Below are positions 1 through 7,509 of a stretch of DNA of 64,000 nt, piece by piece; the stretch's first letter is position 1, and every line of letters starts with the position of its first letter. A program made the translations under genes and the position numbers. The notes under the pieces are model-generated. The model was not told the DNA's origin, did not search any database, and was given only the letters and a program-made list of their open reading frames with translations. This DNA comes from Nocardioides marmoriginsengisoli (lineage in GTDB: Bacteria > Actinomycetota > Actinomycetes > Propionibacteriales > Nocardioidaceae). The stretch is from assembly GCF_003725695.1 (NCBI RefSeq), contig NZ_RJSE01000009.1, positions 434,001 to 498,000 of the forward strand, in the 5' to 3' direction.

Positions 1-381
1 ACCGTCGCCACCGCTGCGGGTGGCGCGGGTGACCTTGGCAGTCGCGTACTTCATGCTCGGCCCGACCTCTTCGACGTCGAGCTCCATGACCGTGCGCTTC
101 TCGCCCTCACGGGTCTCGTAGCTGCGGGCCTTGAGCCGGCCCTGAGCGACGACGCGCATGCCGCGGGTCAGCGACTCGGCGACGTTCTCAGCGGCCTGAC
201 GCCAGATCGAGCAGTTGAGGAACAGCGTGTCGCCGTCCTTCCACTCGTTCGTCTGCTTGTCGAAGTTGCGCGGGGTCGACGCGATCGTGAAGTTCGCGAC
301 GGCCGCACCCGAGGGGGTGAAGCGCAATTCCGGGTCGCCCGTCAGGTTGCCGACGACGGTGATGAGGGTCTCGCCTGCCAT
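1..381 (-). CDS. ssb: Single-stranded DNA-binding protein, 3' end beyond window
   Basis: SSB binds single-stranded DNA during replication, repair and recombination. The 127 visible residues begin [19 protein letters not shown] and hold the OB-fold, including [28 protein letters not shown] and [16 protein letters not shown], all typical of actinobacterial SSB. The ATG at 381 follows AGGGAG by five bases. The left window edge cuts off the flexible C-terminal tail and the acidic tip that recruits partner proteins. The gene lies 43 bp downstream of rpsF on the same strand, the usual bacterial rpsF-ssb-rpsR order, so rpsR and rplI probably follow outside the window. The family call is secure. Confidence 0.96.
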   Translation of the reverse strand, partial: MAGETLITVVGNLTGDPELRFTPSGAAVANFTIASTPRNFDKQTNEWKDGDTLFLNCSIWRQAAENVAESLTRGMRVVAQGRLKARSYETREGEKRTVMELDVEEVGPSMKYATAKVTRATRSGGDG

Positions 382-424
382 GGTTTCTCCCTAGGTCTCG
401 TGCGCTGGATCTTCGGTCCGAGGC

Positions 425-715
425 TCAGTGAGCGTCGGGTCGAAGGACCTTAGTACGAAGCACCGACTCGTTCAGCGTGAGCTGACGGTCGAGCTCCTTG
501 ACGGTGGCCGGCTCGGCCTGAAGCGTCACGACGGCGTAGATGCCTTCGGCGTTCTTGTTGATCTCGTAGGCAAGGCGGCGACGTCCCCAGACGTCGACGT
601 TGTCCACGGTGCCTCCGTCGTTGCGAACGACGTTGAGGTAGGTGTCGAGCGACGGGGCAACCGTCCGCTCTTCGAGCTCCGGGTCGAGAATGACCATGAG
701 TTCATAGCTACGCAT
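425..715 (-). CDS. rpsF: 30S ribosomal protein S6
   Basis: S6 is a small-subunit protein that pairs with S18 on the 16S rRNA central domain. The product is 96 residues, the usual size, with the opening [15 protein letters not shown] and the conserved GRRRLAYEI. An in-frame GTG at 727 would add four residues, but the AAGGAGG ribosome-binding site lies directly against that GTG. It is eleven bases before the ATG at 715, so I take the ATG. First gene of the rpsF-ssb operon. Its leader of about 90 nt can form two hairpins. Confidence 0.97.
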   Translation of the reverse strand: MRSYELMVILDPELEERTVAPSLDTYLNVVRNDGGTVDNVDVWGRRRLAYEINKNAEGIYAVVTLQAEPATVKELDRQLTLNESVLRTKVLRPDAH

Positions 716-744
716 AGCGTTCTCCACCTCCTTCGGACTTGGCG

Positions 745-803
745 GCCACGGCGTTTCCGTGGCAGGAGGGCTAGCGTTGCCGCGCTCTCATCGGGAGAGA
801 GCG
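745..803 (-). promoter_or_regulatory. rpsF leader with two perfect hairpins
   Basis: Read on the minus strand, the rpsF leader can fold GCCACGG/CCGTGGC (763-745, 5-nt loop) and CGCTCTC/GAGAGCG (803-783, 7-nt loop). A TACCCT -10 candidate at 816-811 would start the transcript almost at the first hairpin. S6-S18 autoregulatory leaders are known in other bacteria. Nothing here proves that mechanism, but two perfect 7-bp stems in a ribosomal-protein leader suggest control. Confidence 0.4.
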
Positions 804-849
804 ACGGGCAAGGGTAACCGGCGCAGGGGGGATCAGGCCAATCCCCGGC

Positions 850-1512
850 TCACCGCGGCTCCATCGCGACCGCCAGCGCCGTCCGGACCTGCTCCACCAC
901 CGCTCCACCCCAGGGCAGCCGGGCGACCCGGAGCATCGGGCCGATCAGCGGGACGGTGGCGTCGACCAGCCGGCGGGTGCGCTCCTGGCCGGGGCTGCGG
1001 TCGGTCACCCAGAACAGCGTCACGCCGAGGTGGCAGAGCCAGAGCAGCTCGGGGAGCAGGTCGCGGACCTTTTCCGGCACCCGCGGTGCCGCGCCGGCAA
1101 CGACCTCGCGGTAGATCGCCAGCGACTGCTCGCGGGCCGGCGCCGAGGTCTCGCTGAGCGGGCTGCTGGGACTGTCCGGGGCGATCGCGATCGAGACGAA
1201 CGCCGACCCGAAGCCGTGGTACGCGCCGATCACGTCGAGGAAGGCGTGCTCCACCGCGCGCAGCCGGTCCGTCAGCGGCAACCCGCCGGCGAGAATCACC
1301 GCCACCCGCTCGGCGTGGTCGGTCTGGATCCGGACGTAGAACGCCTGCACCAGCTCGTCCTTGTTGGCGAACCAGTAGTAGGCGTTGCTCGGCGAGAGAC
1401 CCGCCTCGGCCGCGATCGCACGCATCGTGGTCGCGGCGTACCCGCGCTCCTCGAAGAGGCGCAGCGCGGTGTCCAGGATCAGCTGACGGGTCTCGGCTGG
1501 GCGAGGGCTCAT
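850..1512 (-). CDS. TetR family transcriptional regulator
   Basis: A 220-residue one-component repressor. Residues 8-55 form the TetR DNA-binding domain: a helix ending LFEERGYAATTMRAIAAEAGLS, then SNAYYWFANKDEL, the recognition helix and the Y-F-x-NKDEL signature. The C-terminal ligand domain (about 80-220) matches no specific subfamily I can name. The ATG sits six bases after a TAGTCT -10 box, so the mRNA is probably leaderless. A perfect 18-bp palindrome at 1524-1541 abuts that -10 box and faces the divergent gene at 1578. This layout suggests autorepression plus control of the neighbouring membrane protein. The ligand is unknown. Confidence 0.93.
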   Translation of the reverse strand: MSPRPAETRQLILDTALRLFEERGYAATTMRAIAAEAGLSPSNAYYWFANKDELVQAFYVRIQTDHAERVAVILAGGLPLTDRLRAVEHAFLDVIGAYHGFGSAFVSIAIAPDSPSSPLSETSAPAREQSLAIYREVVAGAAPRVPEKVRDLLPELLWLCHLGVTLFWVTDRSPGQERTRRLVDATVPLIGPMLRVARLPWGGAVVEQVRTALAVAMEPR

Positions 1513-1523
1513 GAGGGAAGACT

Positions 1524-1541
1524 ATTTGAACGTGTTCAAAT
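1524..1541. promoter_or_regulatory. TetR operator, perfect palindrome
   Basis: ATTTGAACGTGTTCAAAT: 8-bp arms around a GT centre, in the 65-bp gap between the divergent TetR gene and the gene at 1578. It touches the TAGTCT -10 box of the TetR gene (1524-1519), so bound protein would block polymerase. Shape and size fit TetR-family operators. Confidence 0.85.
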
Positions 1542-1577
1542 CCGCAAGGCTCGCGCTCGGCGTCCTAGGTTGGGCCC

Positions 1578-1931
1578 ATGGACGCAGGACACCTGAGCAG
1601 CCTGGCACTGATGCTCTCCGGTGCGGCCGGAATCGCGATACCCGGACGAGTCTCCGACGCTCTCGACCTGACCGCGGGTACGGCGCGCGGCGTCGCCGAG
1701 ACCCGTGCTGGTCTCGGCGGGACGTACGCCGCGCTCGGAGCGTTCGCCCTCCTCAGCGAATCGGCCGGCGCGCAACGGGCCGTGGGCGCCACCTGGCTCG
1801 GTGCCGGCGTCGTCCGGATCGCGTCCCTCAGGATCGACCGGCCCCGGACCGACGGGGCGTACTGGGCGTACCTGGTCGCCGAGCTCGGACTGGGTACGGC
1901 GGCCCTGGTGGCGGCCCGAAAGCGCCTCTGA
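1578..1931 (+). CDS. Small DUF4267-like membrane protein
   Basis: A 117-residue protein made almost entirely of hydrophobic stretches: SLALMLSGAAGIAIPGRV, GTYAALGAFALLSES, VGATWLGAGVVRI and AYLVAELGLGTAALVAA, probably four membrane helices. It resembles the small DUF4267/DUF4345 group, whose function is unknown. The ATG is six bases after TAGGTT (1566-1571), a leaderless arrangement. It is divergent from the TetR gene and shares its operator region, so it is the likely target of that repressor. The family name is tentative. Confidence 0.7.
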   Translation: MDAGHLSSLALMLSGAAGIAIPGRVSDALDLTAGTARGVAETRAGLGGTYAALGAFALLSESAGAQRAVGATWLGAGVVRIASLRIDRPRTDGAYWAYLVAELGLGTAALVAARKRL

Positions 1932-1955
1932 CTAGCCTGTGGATTCTCGTTTGAC

Positions 1956-1971
1956 TCGAACAGATGTTCGA
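1956..1971. promoter_or_regulatory. LexA (SOS) box
   Basis: TCGAACAGATGTTCGA is a perfect inverted repeat that fits the actinobacterial SOS consensus TCGAAC-N4-GTTCGA in every fixed base. It lies 15 bp before the ATG of the DUF222/HNH gene. It is the only exact copy I found in the window. Confidence 0.9.
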
Positions 1972-1985
1972 AGGACGATCAATCC

Positions 1986-3245
1986 ATGACCTTGCTGGCA
2001 CTGCCCGAGACGACCACCGACCCGGTGGCCGCCTTGCATGCCTGCATCGATCGCCTGGCCGACCTGGACCCGGACGAGTTCGGCGCCCAGGCGAAGACGG
2101 CGCTGCTGCAGAAGCTCGGGCAGGCGGAGGCCCGGATCGCCGCGGTCGAGCTCCGGGTGCTCGGCGCCGCGCACCGCGCAGAGGTCGCCACCTCGAGCGG
2201 ACTTGCAACCACGGACCAGTGGGCGGCTCGTGCGACCAATTCGGACCCGGTCGTGCTGCACCGCGAGGTGCGCCTCTCCCAACAGCTCGAGCACCGCAGC
2301 GCCACCCAGGAAGCACTGCTGGCCGGGCACCTCAGTGCGGCGCACGCAGCAGTGATCGTGCGAGCCGTCGACCAGCTACCGCCGAGCGTCGACGCGGCTC
2401 AGCGCACGACCGTCGAGTCGGCTCTCGTGGCCAAGGCCCTGACGATGCCGCCGGGCGCACTGCGCCGATCTGCGCGTCGCGGCCTCGCGGAGATCGAAGC
2501 CGACCACCGCATCGTGGACGCACATGAAGACGACCTGGTCGCCGCCGAGGAGCGCGCCGCCCGGGCCAGGACCCGCCTCACGCTGCACGACAACGAAGAC
2601 GGCACCGTGACCGGGCACTTCACCGTCCCCCGGCTGCACGGCCACCTCCTGCGCAAGGTGCTCCAGACGATCACAGCACCGCGGCGGGGTCGGCTGGGAG
2701 CATCCCAGGCCCAGGTCGGCACCGACGTCGGGCTCCGGACGGACTGGGACCGCGCGCGGGGTTCTGCCTTCTGCGAGCTGATCGAGCATCTCCCCACCGA
2801 CCACCTGCACCCGCGCACGGCGGCAACCGTCGTGGTCTCCCTCGACGAGTCGACCCTGCGAGGGGCCCTGGCGGTGGCTCACCTCGACACGGATGCCGAC
2901 CTCAGTGCCGGCGAAGCCCGCCGACTCGCTTGCGGCGCCGGGCTCGTCCCGGTGGTGCTCGGCGGCGCATCGATCCCGCTCGACCTCGGGCGCTCCGCCC
3001 GGCTCTTCAGTGAAAGCCAGCGCATCGCCCTCGGACTTCGGCACCGGACCTGCGCGGCAGCTGCCTGCGATCGGCCGTTCGCCTGGTGCGAGCTCCACCA
3101 CCTGAACCCTTGGTCCCGAGGAGGTCGCACCGATCTGTCAGCTGCGGTGCCGGTCTGCCACTTCCACCACCAACGGATGCACGACAAGGACTACGAACAC
3201 CGTCGAGATCCGGACGGTTCCATCACCTTCCACCAGAGGACGTGA
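1986..3245 (+). CDS. DUF222/13E12-repeat HNH endonuclease
   Basis: A 419-residue protein of the actinobacterial 13E12 repeat family. It has a long N-terminal DUF222 region (about 15-300, rich in Ala and Arg helices) and a C-terminal HNH module. That module reads CAAAACDRPFAWCELHHLNPW, then a second metal-site half VCHFHHQRMHDKDY. The paired Cys and His residues are intact, so nuclease activity is plausible. Start: ATG with AGGAC nine bases upstream. A perfect LexA box ends 15 bp before the start, predicting induction by DNA damage, as known for some mycobacterial 13E12 genes. The family is repeated in many actinobacterial genomes and its physiological role is not settled. The next gene is also a DNA-repair candidate. 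Confidence 0.92.
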   Translation: MTLLALPETTTDPVAALHACIDRLADLDPDEFGAQAKTALLQKLGQAEARIAAVELRVLGAAHRAEVATSSGLATTDQWAARATNSDPVVLHREVRLSQQLEHRSATQEALLAGHLSAAHAAVIVRAVDQLPPSVDAAQRTTVESALVAKALTMPPGALRRSARRGLAEIEADHRIVDAHEDDLVAAEERAARARTRLTLHDNEDGTVTGHFTVPRLHGHLLRKVLQTITAPRRGRLGASQAQVGTDVGLRTDWDRARGSAFCELIEHLPTDHLHPRTAATVVVSLDESTLRGALAVAHLDTDADLSAGEARRLACGAGLVPVVLGGASIPLDLGRSARLFSESQRIALGLRHRTCAAAACDRPFAWCELHHLNPWSRGGRTDLSAAVPVCHFHHQRMHDKDYEHRRDPDGSITFHQRT

Positions 3246-3279
3246 GTCTTGTGGGGGCAGTCACTCCTAGGCTGGGCGC

Positions 3280-4086
3280 ATGACCTCCCAGTCCCAGCTC
3301 GCCATCGGCGCCCATGTCGACCAGACCGACCCGATCGCCGAGGCGAAGGCACGCGACACCACGCTGGTGCAGTTCTTCCTGGGCGACCCGCAGGGGTACA
3401 AGGGTCCGGAGATCGCGTACGCCCGCGGGGCCGACGGACTGCGCTCGGACGCCGAAGCCGCGGGGATCGACCTCTACGTGCACGCGCCCTACATCGTGAA
3501 CGTGGCGACCACGAACAACCGGATCCGGATCCCCAGCCGCAAGCTGCTGCAGCAGCACCTCGACGCCGCCGCCGAGATCGGGGCCAAGGGTCTGATCGTG
3601 CACGGCGGCCACGTGAACAAGGACGACGACCCGGCCAAGGGCTTCGACAACTGGCGGAAGGCGATCGAGGCGACCGACCTGAAGATCCCGCTGCTGCTGG
3701 AGAACACTGCCGGCGGCGACAACGCGATGGCGCGGCGGCTCGACCGGATCGCGTCGGTGTGGGCCGCGATCCAGCAGGCCGAGGGAGCCGAGAACGTCGG
3801 CTTCTGCCTCGACACCTGCCACGCCTGGGCCGGCGGGATCAGTCTCACGGACGCGGTCGAGCAGCTGCACGCGATCACCGGGCGGATCGACCTGGTGCAC
3901 GCCAACGACAGCCGGGACACCTTCGACTCCGGCGCCGACCGGCACGCCAACTTCGGCGCCGGTCAGCTCGACCCGGACGAGTTCGCGGCCGTCGTACGGG
4001 ATGCCGGGGCGCCGGTGATCTGCGAGACCCCCGGTGGGGCGGCCGAGCACCAGGACGACTTCGCCTGGCTGCGAGCGCGGCTCTGA
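3280..4086 (+). CDS. nfo: Deoxyribonuclease IV / AP-endonuclease family protein
   Basis: Endonuclease IV cuts the phosphodiester bond 5' to abasic sites in base-excision repair. The 268 residues show the TIM-barrel family pattern: IGAHVDQ at the start, LYVHAPYIVN, AKGLIVHGGH, PLLLENTAGG, VGFCLDTCHAWAGG, LVHANDSRDTFDSGADRHANFG and ICETPG. The metal-binding His, Glu and Asp residues are present. Start: ATG six bases after TAGGCT (3268-3273), so probably leaderless. It follows the SOS-box gene by 34 bp but has its own promoter. The next gene starts inside its stop codon. Substrate choice within this barrel family can vary, so strict AP-endonuclease activity is inferred. Confidence 0.88.
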   Translation: MTSQSQLAIGAHVDQTDPIAEAKARDTTLVQFFLGDPQGYKGPEIAYARGADGLRSDAEAAGIDLYVHAPYIVNVATTNNRIRIPSRKLLQQHLDAAAEIGAKGLIVHGGHVNKDDDPAKGFDNWRKAIEATDLKIPLLLENTAGGDNAMARRLDRIASVWAAIQQAEGAENVGFCLDTCHAWAGGISLTDAVEQLHAITGRIDLVHANDSRDTFDSGADRHANFGAGQLDPDEFAAVVRDAGAPVICETPGGAAEHQDDFAWLRARL

Positions 4087-4895
4087 ACAGGCGCGGGTTC
4101 CTCGTCGGCGCTGCCGGGGTGGTGCTGCTGGCCGCGTGCAGCAAAGGGGAAGCCGAGGCACCGCTCATGCCCTCCGAGCGCGGCAGCGACAAGATCGCCT
4201 ACGGCAAGCACCCGGACCAGTACGGCGTCCTCGCCCTGCCCGACGGGAAGCCGCTCGGTCTGGTCGTGCTGATCCACGGCGGCTTCTGGACGGACTCGTA
4301 CGGCGCCGACCTGATGGAGCCGATCGCCGCCGACCTCCGGACGCGCGGGTATGCCACCTGGAACCTGGAGTACCGACGGGTCGGTGGTGATGGCGGCTAC
4401 CCAGCCACTCTTGAGGATGTAGCTCAAGGTATCGACCACGTCCGACACATCGACGTCGATGCGCCGGTCACCGTGATCGGCCATTCCGCCGGTGGTCACC
4501 TCGGCGTCTGGGCGGCGTCCCGCAGCGAACGAACCCCTGGCGGGAAGCCGGCGGTGCTGGCCGAGACCACGATCTCGCTCTCCGGGGTCCTCGACCTGGG
4601 CTCCGCGGCCGCCGACGGTCTCGGCAACGGGGCGGTGGCGGCGTTCCTCGGCTCGGCCGACCCGGATGAGCAGCAGCTGGCCGACCCGATCCAGCTGGTG
4701 CCCGCGCACGGCTCGGTCGTCGCGGTGCACGCCCGGGACGACCGCACCGTCCCGCTCTCGCAGAGCCGGAGCTACGTCGACGCCGATCTCGCCGCAGGTG
4801 GAGCGGCCGGGCTGGTGCAGGTGCCGGGCGACCACTTCGCGCTGATCGACCCGAGCAGTGCCGCCTGGGCGAAGGTGCTCACCCAGCTCGGCTAG
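4083..4895 (+). CDS. Lipoprotein alpha/beta hydrolase (BD-FAE-like), probable CTG start
   Basis: An exported serine hydrolase of about 270 residues. The core shows VLIHGGFW (oxyanion loop HGG), the nucleophile elbow GHSAGGH, a late Asp in HARDDRTVP and the catalytic His in PGDHFALID, a pattern seen in carboxylesterases of the formamidase-like group. The N-terminus NRRGFLVGAAG then VVLLAAC is a twin-Arg-type signal with a lipobox whose Cys is codon 19 (4137-4139). No ATG, GTG or TTG precedes this signal in frame at a sensible place. CTG at 4083 does, in a CTGA overlap with the stop of the upstream gene. I therefore propose a CTG start and translational coupling. The substrate is unknown. Confidence 0.82.
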   Translation: MNRRGFLVGAAGVVLLAACSKGEAEAPLMPSERGSDKIAYGKHPDQYGVLALPDGKPLGLVVLIHGGFWTDSYGADLMEPIAADLRTRGYATWNLEYRRVGGDGGYPATLEDVAQGIDHVRHIDVDAPVTVIGHSAGGHLGVWAASRSERTPGGKPAVLAETTISLSGVLDLGSAAADGLGNGAVAAFLGSADPDEQQLADPIQLVPAHGSVVAVHARDDRTVPLSQSRSYVDADLAAGGAAGLVQVPGDHFALIDPSSAAWAKVLTQLG

Positions 4896-4907
4896 GTGCC
4901 GCGTGAG

Positions 4908-5207
4908 CTAGTGCGCCGGCGGGGCGATCCCCAGCTTCGCGCACGCCTCGTCGTGCAACGCCACCACCTCGCGCCGGATCGCAGCGCGCTCGGTGATCGG
5001 TGCCGCCGGCCACGGGACCCGTACTTCCTCCTCGGCGCCGCTGAGAGTCACCTGCCAGGTGCCGGCCTCGCCGTCGAGGCCGGTCATCCGTGCGGCCGTC
5101 GCGTCGGGACGGGCGAAGGCCTGGACGATCCGCAGGCTGTCGTCGCGGTGGTCGTCGTTCATGTGCGCCAGGACGGCGCCGACGACCTCGGCGGAGAAGG
5201 TGCTCAT
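4908..5207 (-). CDS. DUF2470 domain protein
   Basis: A 99-residue stand-alone DUF2470 domain, with the family's opening VLAHMNDDHRDDSLRIVQAF and a late helix ITERAAIRREVVALHDEACAKLG. DUF2470 is also the C-terminal half of some heme-oxygenase-like HugZ proteins and pyridoxamine-oxidase-fold proteins, so a link to heme or iron is possible but unproven for the free-standing form. The ATG at 5207 is seven bases after TAGGGT (5220-5215), a leaderless layout. A GTG at 5213 would be too close to that box. It is convergent with the lipoprotein gene and divergent from the FemX-like gene. Confidence 0.85.
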   Translation of the reverse strand: MSTFSAEVVGAVLAHMNDDHRDDSLRIVQAFARPDATAARMTGLDGEAGTWQVTLSGAEEEVRVPWPAAPITERAAIRREVVALHDEACAKLGIAPPAH

Positions 5208-5267
5208 GGTCACGACCCTAGCGACGCGTGTGCCGCCGCGACTCGCGGACCGCCTAGGCTCGGGGAC

Positions 5268-6446
5268 GTGCCATCCGCCAAGCCCCCTTCAGCGCGAGCC
5301 CAGCTCCAGGTCCGGACGATCACGGACGCCGAGCACCTGGCGTTCCTGCAGACCCGCGACTCGGCGAGCTTCCTCCAGGTTCCGGCCTGGGCCCGGGTCA
5401 AGACCGAGTGGAAGGCGGAGTCGCTCGGCTGGCTGCGCGACGGCGAGCTGGTAGGCGTCGCGCTGGTGCTCTACCGGCAGCTGCCCAAGGTCAAGCGCTA
5501 CCTGGCCTACCTCCCGGAGGGCCCGGTCATCGACTGGACGGATCCGGACATCGCCGCCTGGCTCGACCCGATGGCTGCCCACCTGAAGAAGCAGGGCGCG
5601 TTCGGCATCCGGATCGGGCCCCAGGTCGTGACCCGGCGGTGGAGCGCCACCCAGATCAAGGACGGCATCGCCGACGACGCCGTCACCTCGCTGACCGCGT
5701 TGCCGCCGACCGAGCGCAGCCAGGTCGGTGCCGCCGTGGTCTCCCAGCTGCGGGAGGCCGGCTGGCTCTGCCAGTCCGGCGAGAGCGGCTTCTCGGCCGG
5801 GCAGCCGCAGTACAACTTCCAGATCCCGCTGAGCGGCCCCGACGGACCGAAGTCCGAGGAGCAGGTGCTGGCGCAGATGAACCAGCTCTGGCGCCGCAAC
5901 ATCAAGAAAGCCGCCAAGGCCGGCGTCGAGGTGCGGGTCTCCGACGGCAGCTCCGAGGACCTCGCCGCGTTCCACGACCTGTACCGGCACACCGCCGAGC
6001 GCGACCACTTCACCCCGCGCGGCCTGTCCTACTTCCGGACGATGTACGACGCGCTCGCCGACGAGGAGGAGCGCAGCGCCGGGAAGGTCCAGATCCGCCT
6101 GTACCTGGCCACCCACGAGGACGACCTGGTCGCCGCGACGATCTGGATCCGGGTCGGCACGCACAGCTGGTACTCCTACGGCGCCTCCTCCACCGAGAAG
6201 CGCGACGTCCGCGGTTCGAACGCGATCCAGTGGCGGATGATCACGGACTCGCTCGCCACCGGCGCCACCGTCTACGACCTGCGCGGGATCACCCAGACGC
6301 TGGCCTCCGACGACCCGCACCTCGGCCTGATCCAGTTCAAGGTCGGCACCGGCGGCGAGGCCGTCGAGTACGCCGGCGAGTGGGACCTTCCGCTGAACCG
6401 CACGGTCTATCGCGCGTTTCAGCTCTACCTGAAGCGACGGGGGTGA
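5268..6446 (+). CDS. FemX/FemAB-type peptidoglycan bridge aminoacyltransferase
   Basis: A 392-residue member of the FemABX family, which uses aminoacyl-tRNA to add bridge amino acids to lipid-linked peptidoglycan precursors in the cytoplasm. Two GNAT-like lobes are visible: FLQVPAWARVKTEWKAESLGW, the central LWRRNIKKAAKAGVEVRV and HTAERDHFTPRG, and the late WYSYGASSTEKRDVRGSNAIQW and YDLRGI, ending in a short basic tail. Start: GTG at 5268, seven bases after TAGGCT, so probably leaderless. Four bp separate it from the racemase-like gene, suggesting one operon. In LL-DAP-glycine walls the expected activity is adding the first glycine, which fits Nocardioides; that substrate is inferred. Confidence 0.88.
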   Translation: MPSAKPPSARAQLQVRTITDAEHLAFLQTRDSASFLQVPAWARVKTEWKAESLGWLRDGELVGVALVLYRQLPKVKRYLAYLPEGPVIDWTDPDIAAWLDPMAAHLKKQGAFGIRIGPQVVTRRWSATQIKDGIADDAVTSLTALPPTERSQVGAAVVSQLREAGWLCQSGESGFSAGQPQYNFQIPLSGPDGPKSEEQVLAQMNQLWRRNIKKAAKAGVEVRVSDGSSEDLAAFHDLYRHTAERDHFTPRGLSYFRTMYDALADEEERSAGKVQIRLYLATHEDDLVAATIWIRVGTHSWYSYGASSTEKRDVRGSNAIQWRMITDSLATGATVYDLRGITQTLASDDPHLGLIQFKVGTGGEAVEYAGEWDLPLNRTVYRAFQLYLKRRG

Positions 6447-6450
6447 CCCG

Positions 6451-7509
6451 GTGAGCCTGGTCCTGCACGTGGACGGCGACCGCTGGCGCAGCCACCTGCG
6501 CGCCGTCGCCGAGGCCCGCCCGGGGCTGGTCCCGGTGATCAAGGGGAACGGCTACGGCTTCGGCCTCGGCCGCCTTGCCCGCAAGTCCGGCTGGCTCGGC
6601 GCCGACGTGGTGGCGGTCGGCACCCCGAGCGAGCTGACCGAGGTCGCGAACCGGTACGACGGCGACCTGCTGGTGCTGACGCCGTGGCGCGCGTTCGAGC
6701 CGCTTCCCGCCGACGTCGACCGGCGTCGGCTGATCCACACCGTCGACCGGCTCGAGGACCTGGAGGCGCTGGCCGCGACCGGTGACCGCCCCCGCGTCGT
6801 GCTGGAGCTGATCACCTCGATGAAGCGGCACGGCTTCACCCCGCGGGGTCTCCGCGAGGCAGTGCGCTCCGAAGCCGGCCAGCGGGTCCGGGTCGAGGGC
6901 GCCTCGTTGCACCTGCCGCTCGGTCCGGCCGGCGGCAACCTCGCCGAGGTCGAGACGCTGATGACCGAGGTCGTCGCGGCCGGACTCGCCGCCGGCACGG
7001 CACCGGCCGTCTGGGTCTCGCACCTGAGCACGAACGACGTCGCCACCCTGACCACCCGCTACCCCGAGATCCGGTTCCGGCAGCGGATCGGCACCGAACT
7101 CTGGCTCGGCGACCGCGGTGCGCTGCGGGTCAGCGCGCACGTGCTGGACAGCCACCCGGTCGAGCGCGGCGAGGTCTTCGGCTACCGCGGCCGCACCCTG
7201 GCCCGCTCCGGGACGATCCTGATCGTCTCCGGCGGCACCGCGCACGGCATCGGCCTGGAGTCACCCACCGGCGAGAGCAGTGCCCGGGCGCGGGTCAGCA
7301 CGCTCGCGCGCGGGGGCCTCGACGCACTCGGGCTCTCCAAGTCGCCGTTCACCGTCGCCGGGAAGAGCCGCTACTTCGCCGAGCCGCCGCACATGCAGGC
7401 GTCGATGCTGTTCCTGCCCTCAGAGGCGCCGGTGCCCGAGATCGGCGACACCGTCGACGTCCGGGTCCGGTTCACCGCGACGACCTTCGACGCGGTCGAG
7501 ATCTCCTAG
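6451..7509 (+). CDS. Alanine racemase-fold PLP protein
   Basis: A 352-residue protein with the alanine racemase N-terminal barrel. The PLP-lysine motif VIKGNGYGFGLGRLA sits at about residues 29-43 (canonical V-K-A-N-A-Y-G-H-G). Later come VVLELITSMKRHGF, VWVSHLSTNDV, GTELWLGDRGAL and a C-terminal beta domain ending VDVRVRFTATTFDAVEIS. The HG of the classical lysine motif is changed to GF, and the protein pairs with a FemX-like ligase 4 bp upstream. I therefore do not assume it is the housekeeping Alr; a cell-wall amino-acid racemase of another specificity is possible. Start: GTG 6451. Its last 90 bp overlap the end of the convergent GT87 gene. Confidence 0.78.
   Translation: MSLVLHVDGDRWRSHLRAVAEARPGLVPVIKGNGYGFGLGRLARKSGWLGADVVAVGTPSELTEVANRYDGDLLVLTPWRAFEPLPADVDRRRLIHTVDRLEDLEALAATGDRPRVVLELITSMKRHGFTPRGLREAVRSEAGQRVRVEGASLHLPLGPAGGNLAEVETLMTEVVAAGLAAGTAPAVWVSHLSTNDVATLTTRYPEIRFRQRIGTELWLGDRGALRVSAHVLDSHPVERGEVFGYRGRTLARSGTILIVSGGTAHGIGLESPTGESSARARVSTLARGGLDALGLSKSPFTVAGKSRYFAEPPHMQASMLFLPSEAPVPEIGDTVDVRVRFTATTFDAVEIS

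Noticed and set aside
4896-5267. N-terminal extension of the FemX-like gene
   Set aside because: The open frame is longer, but it runs antisense through the DUF2470 gene; the -10 box and homology place the start at 5268.
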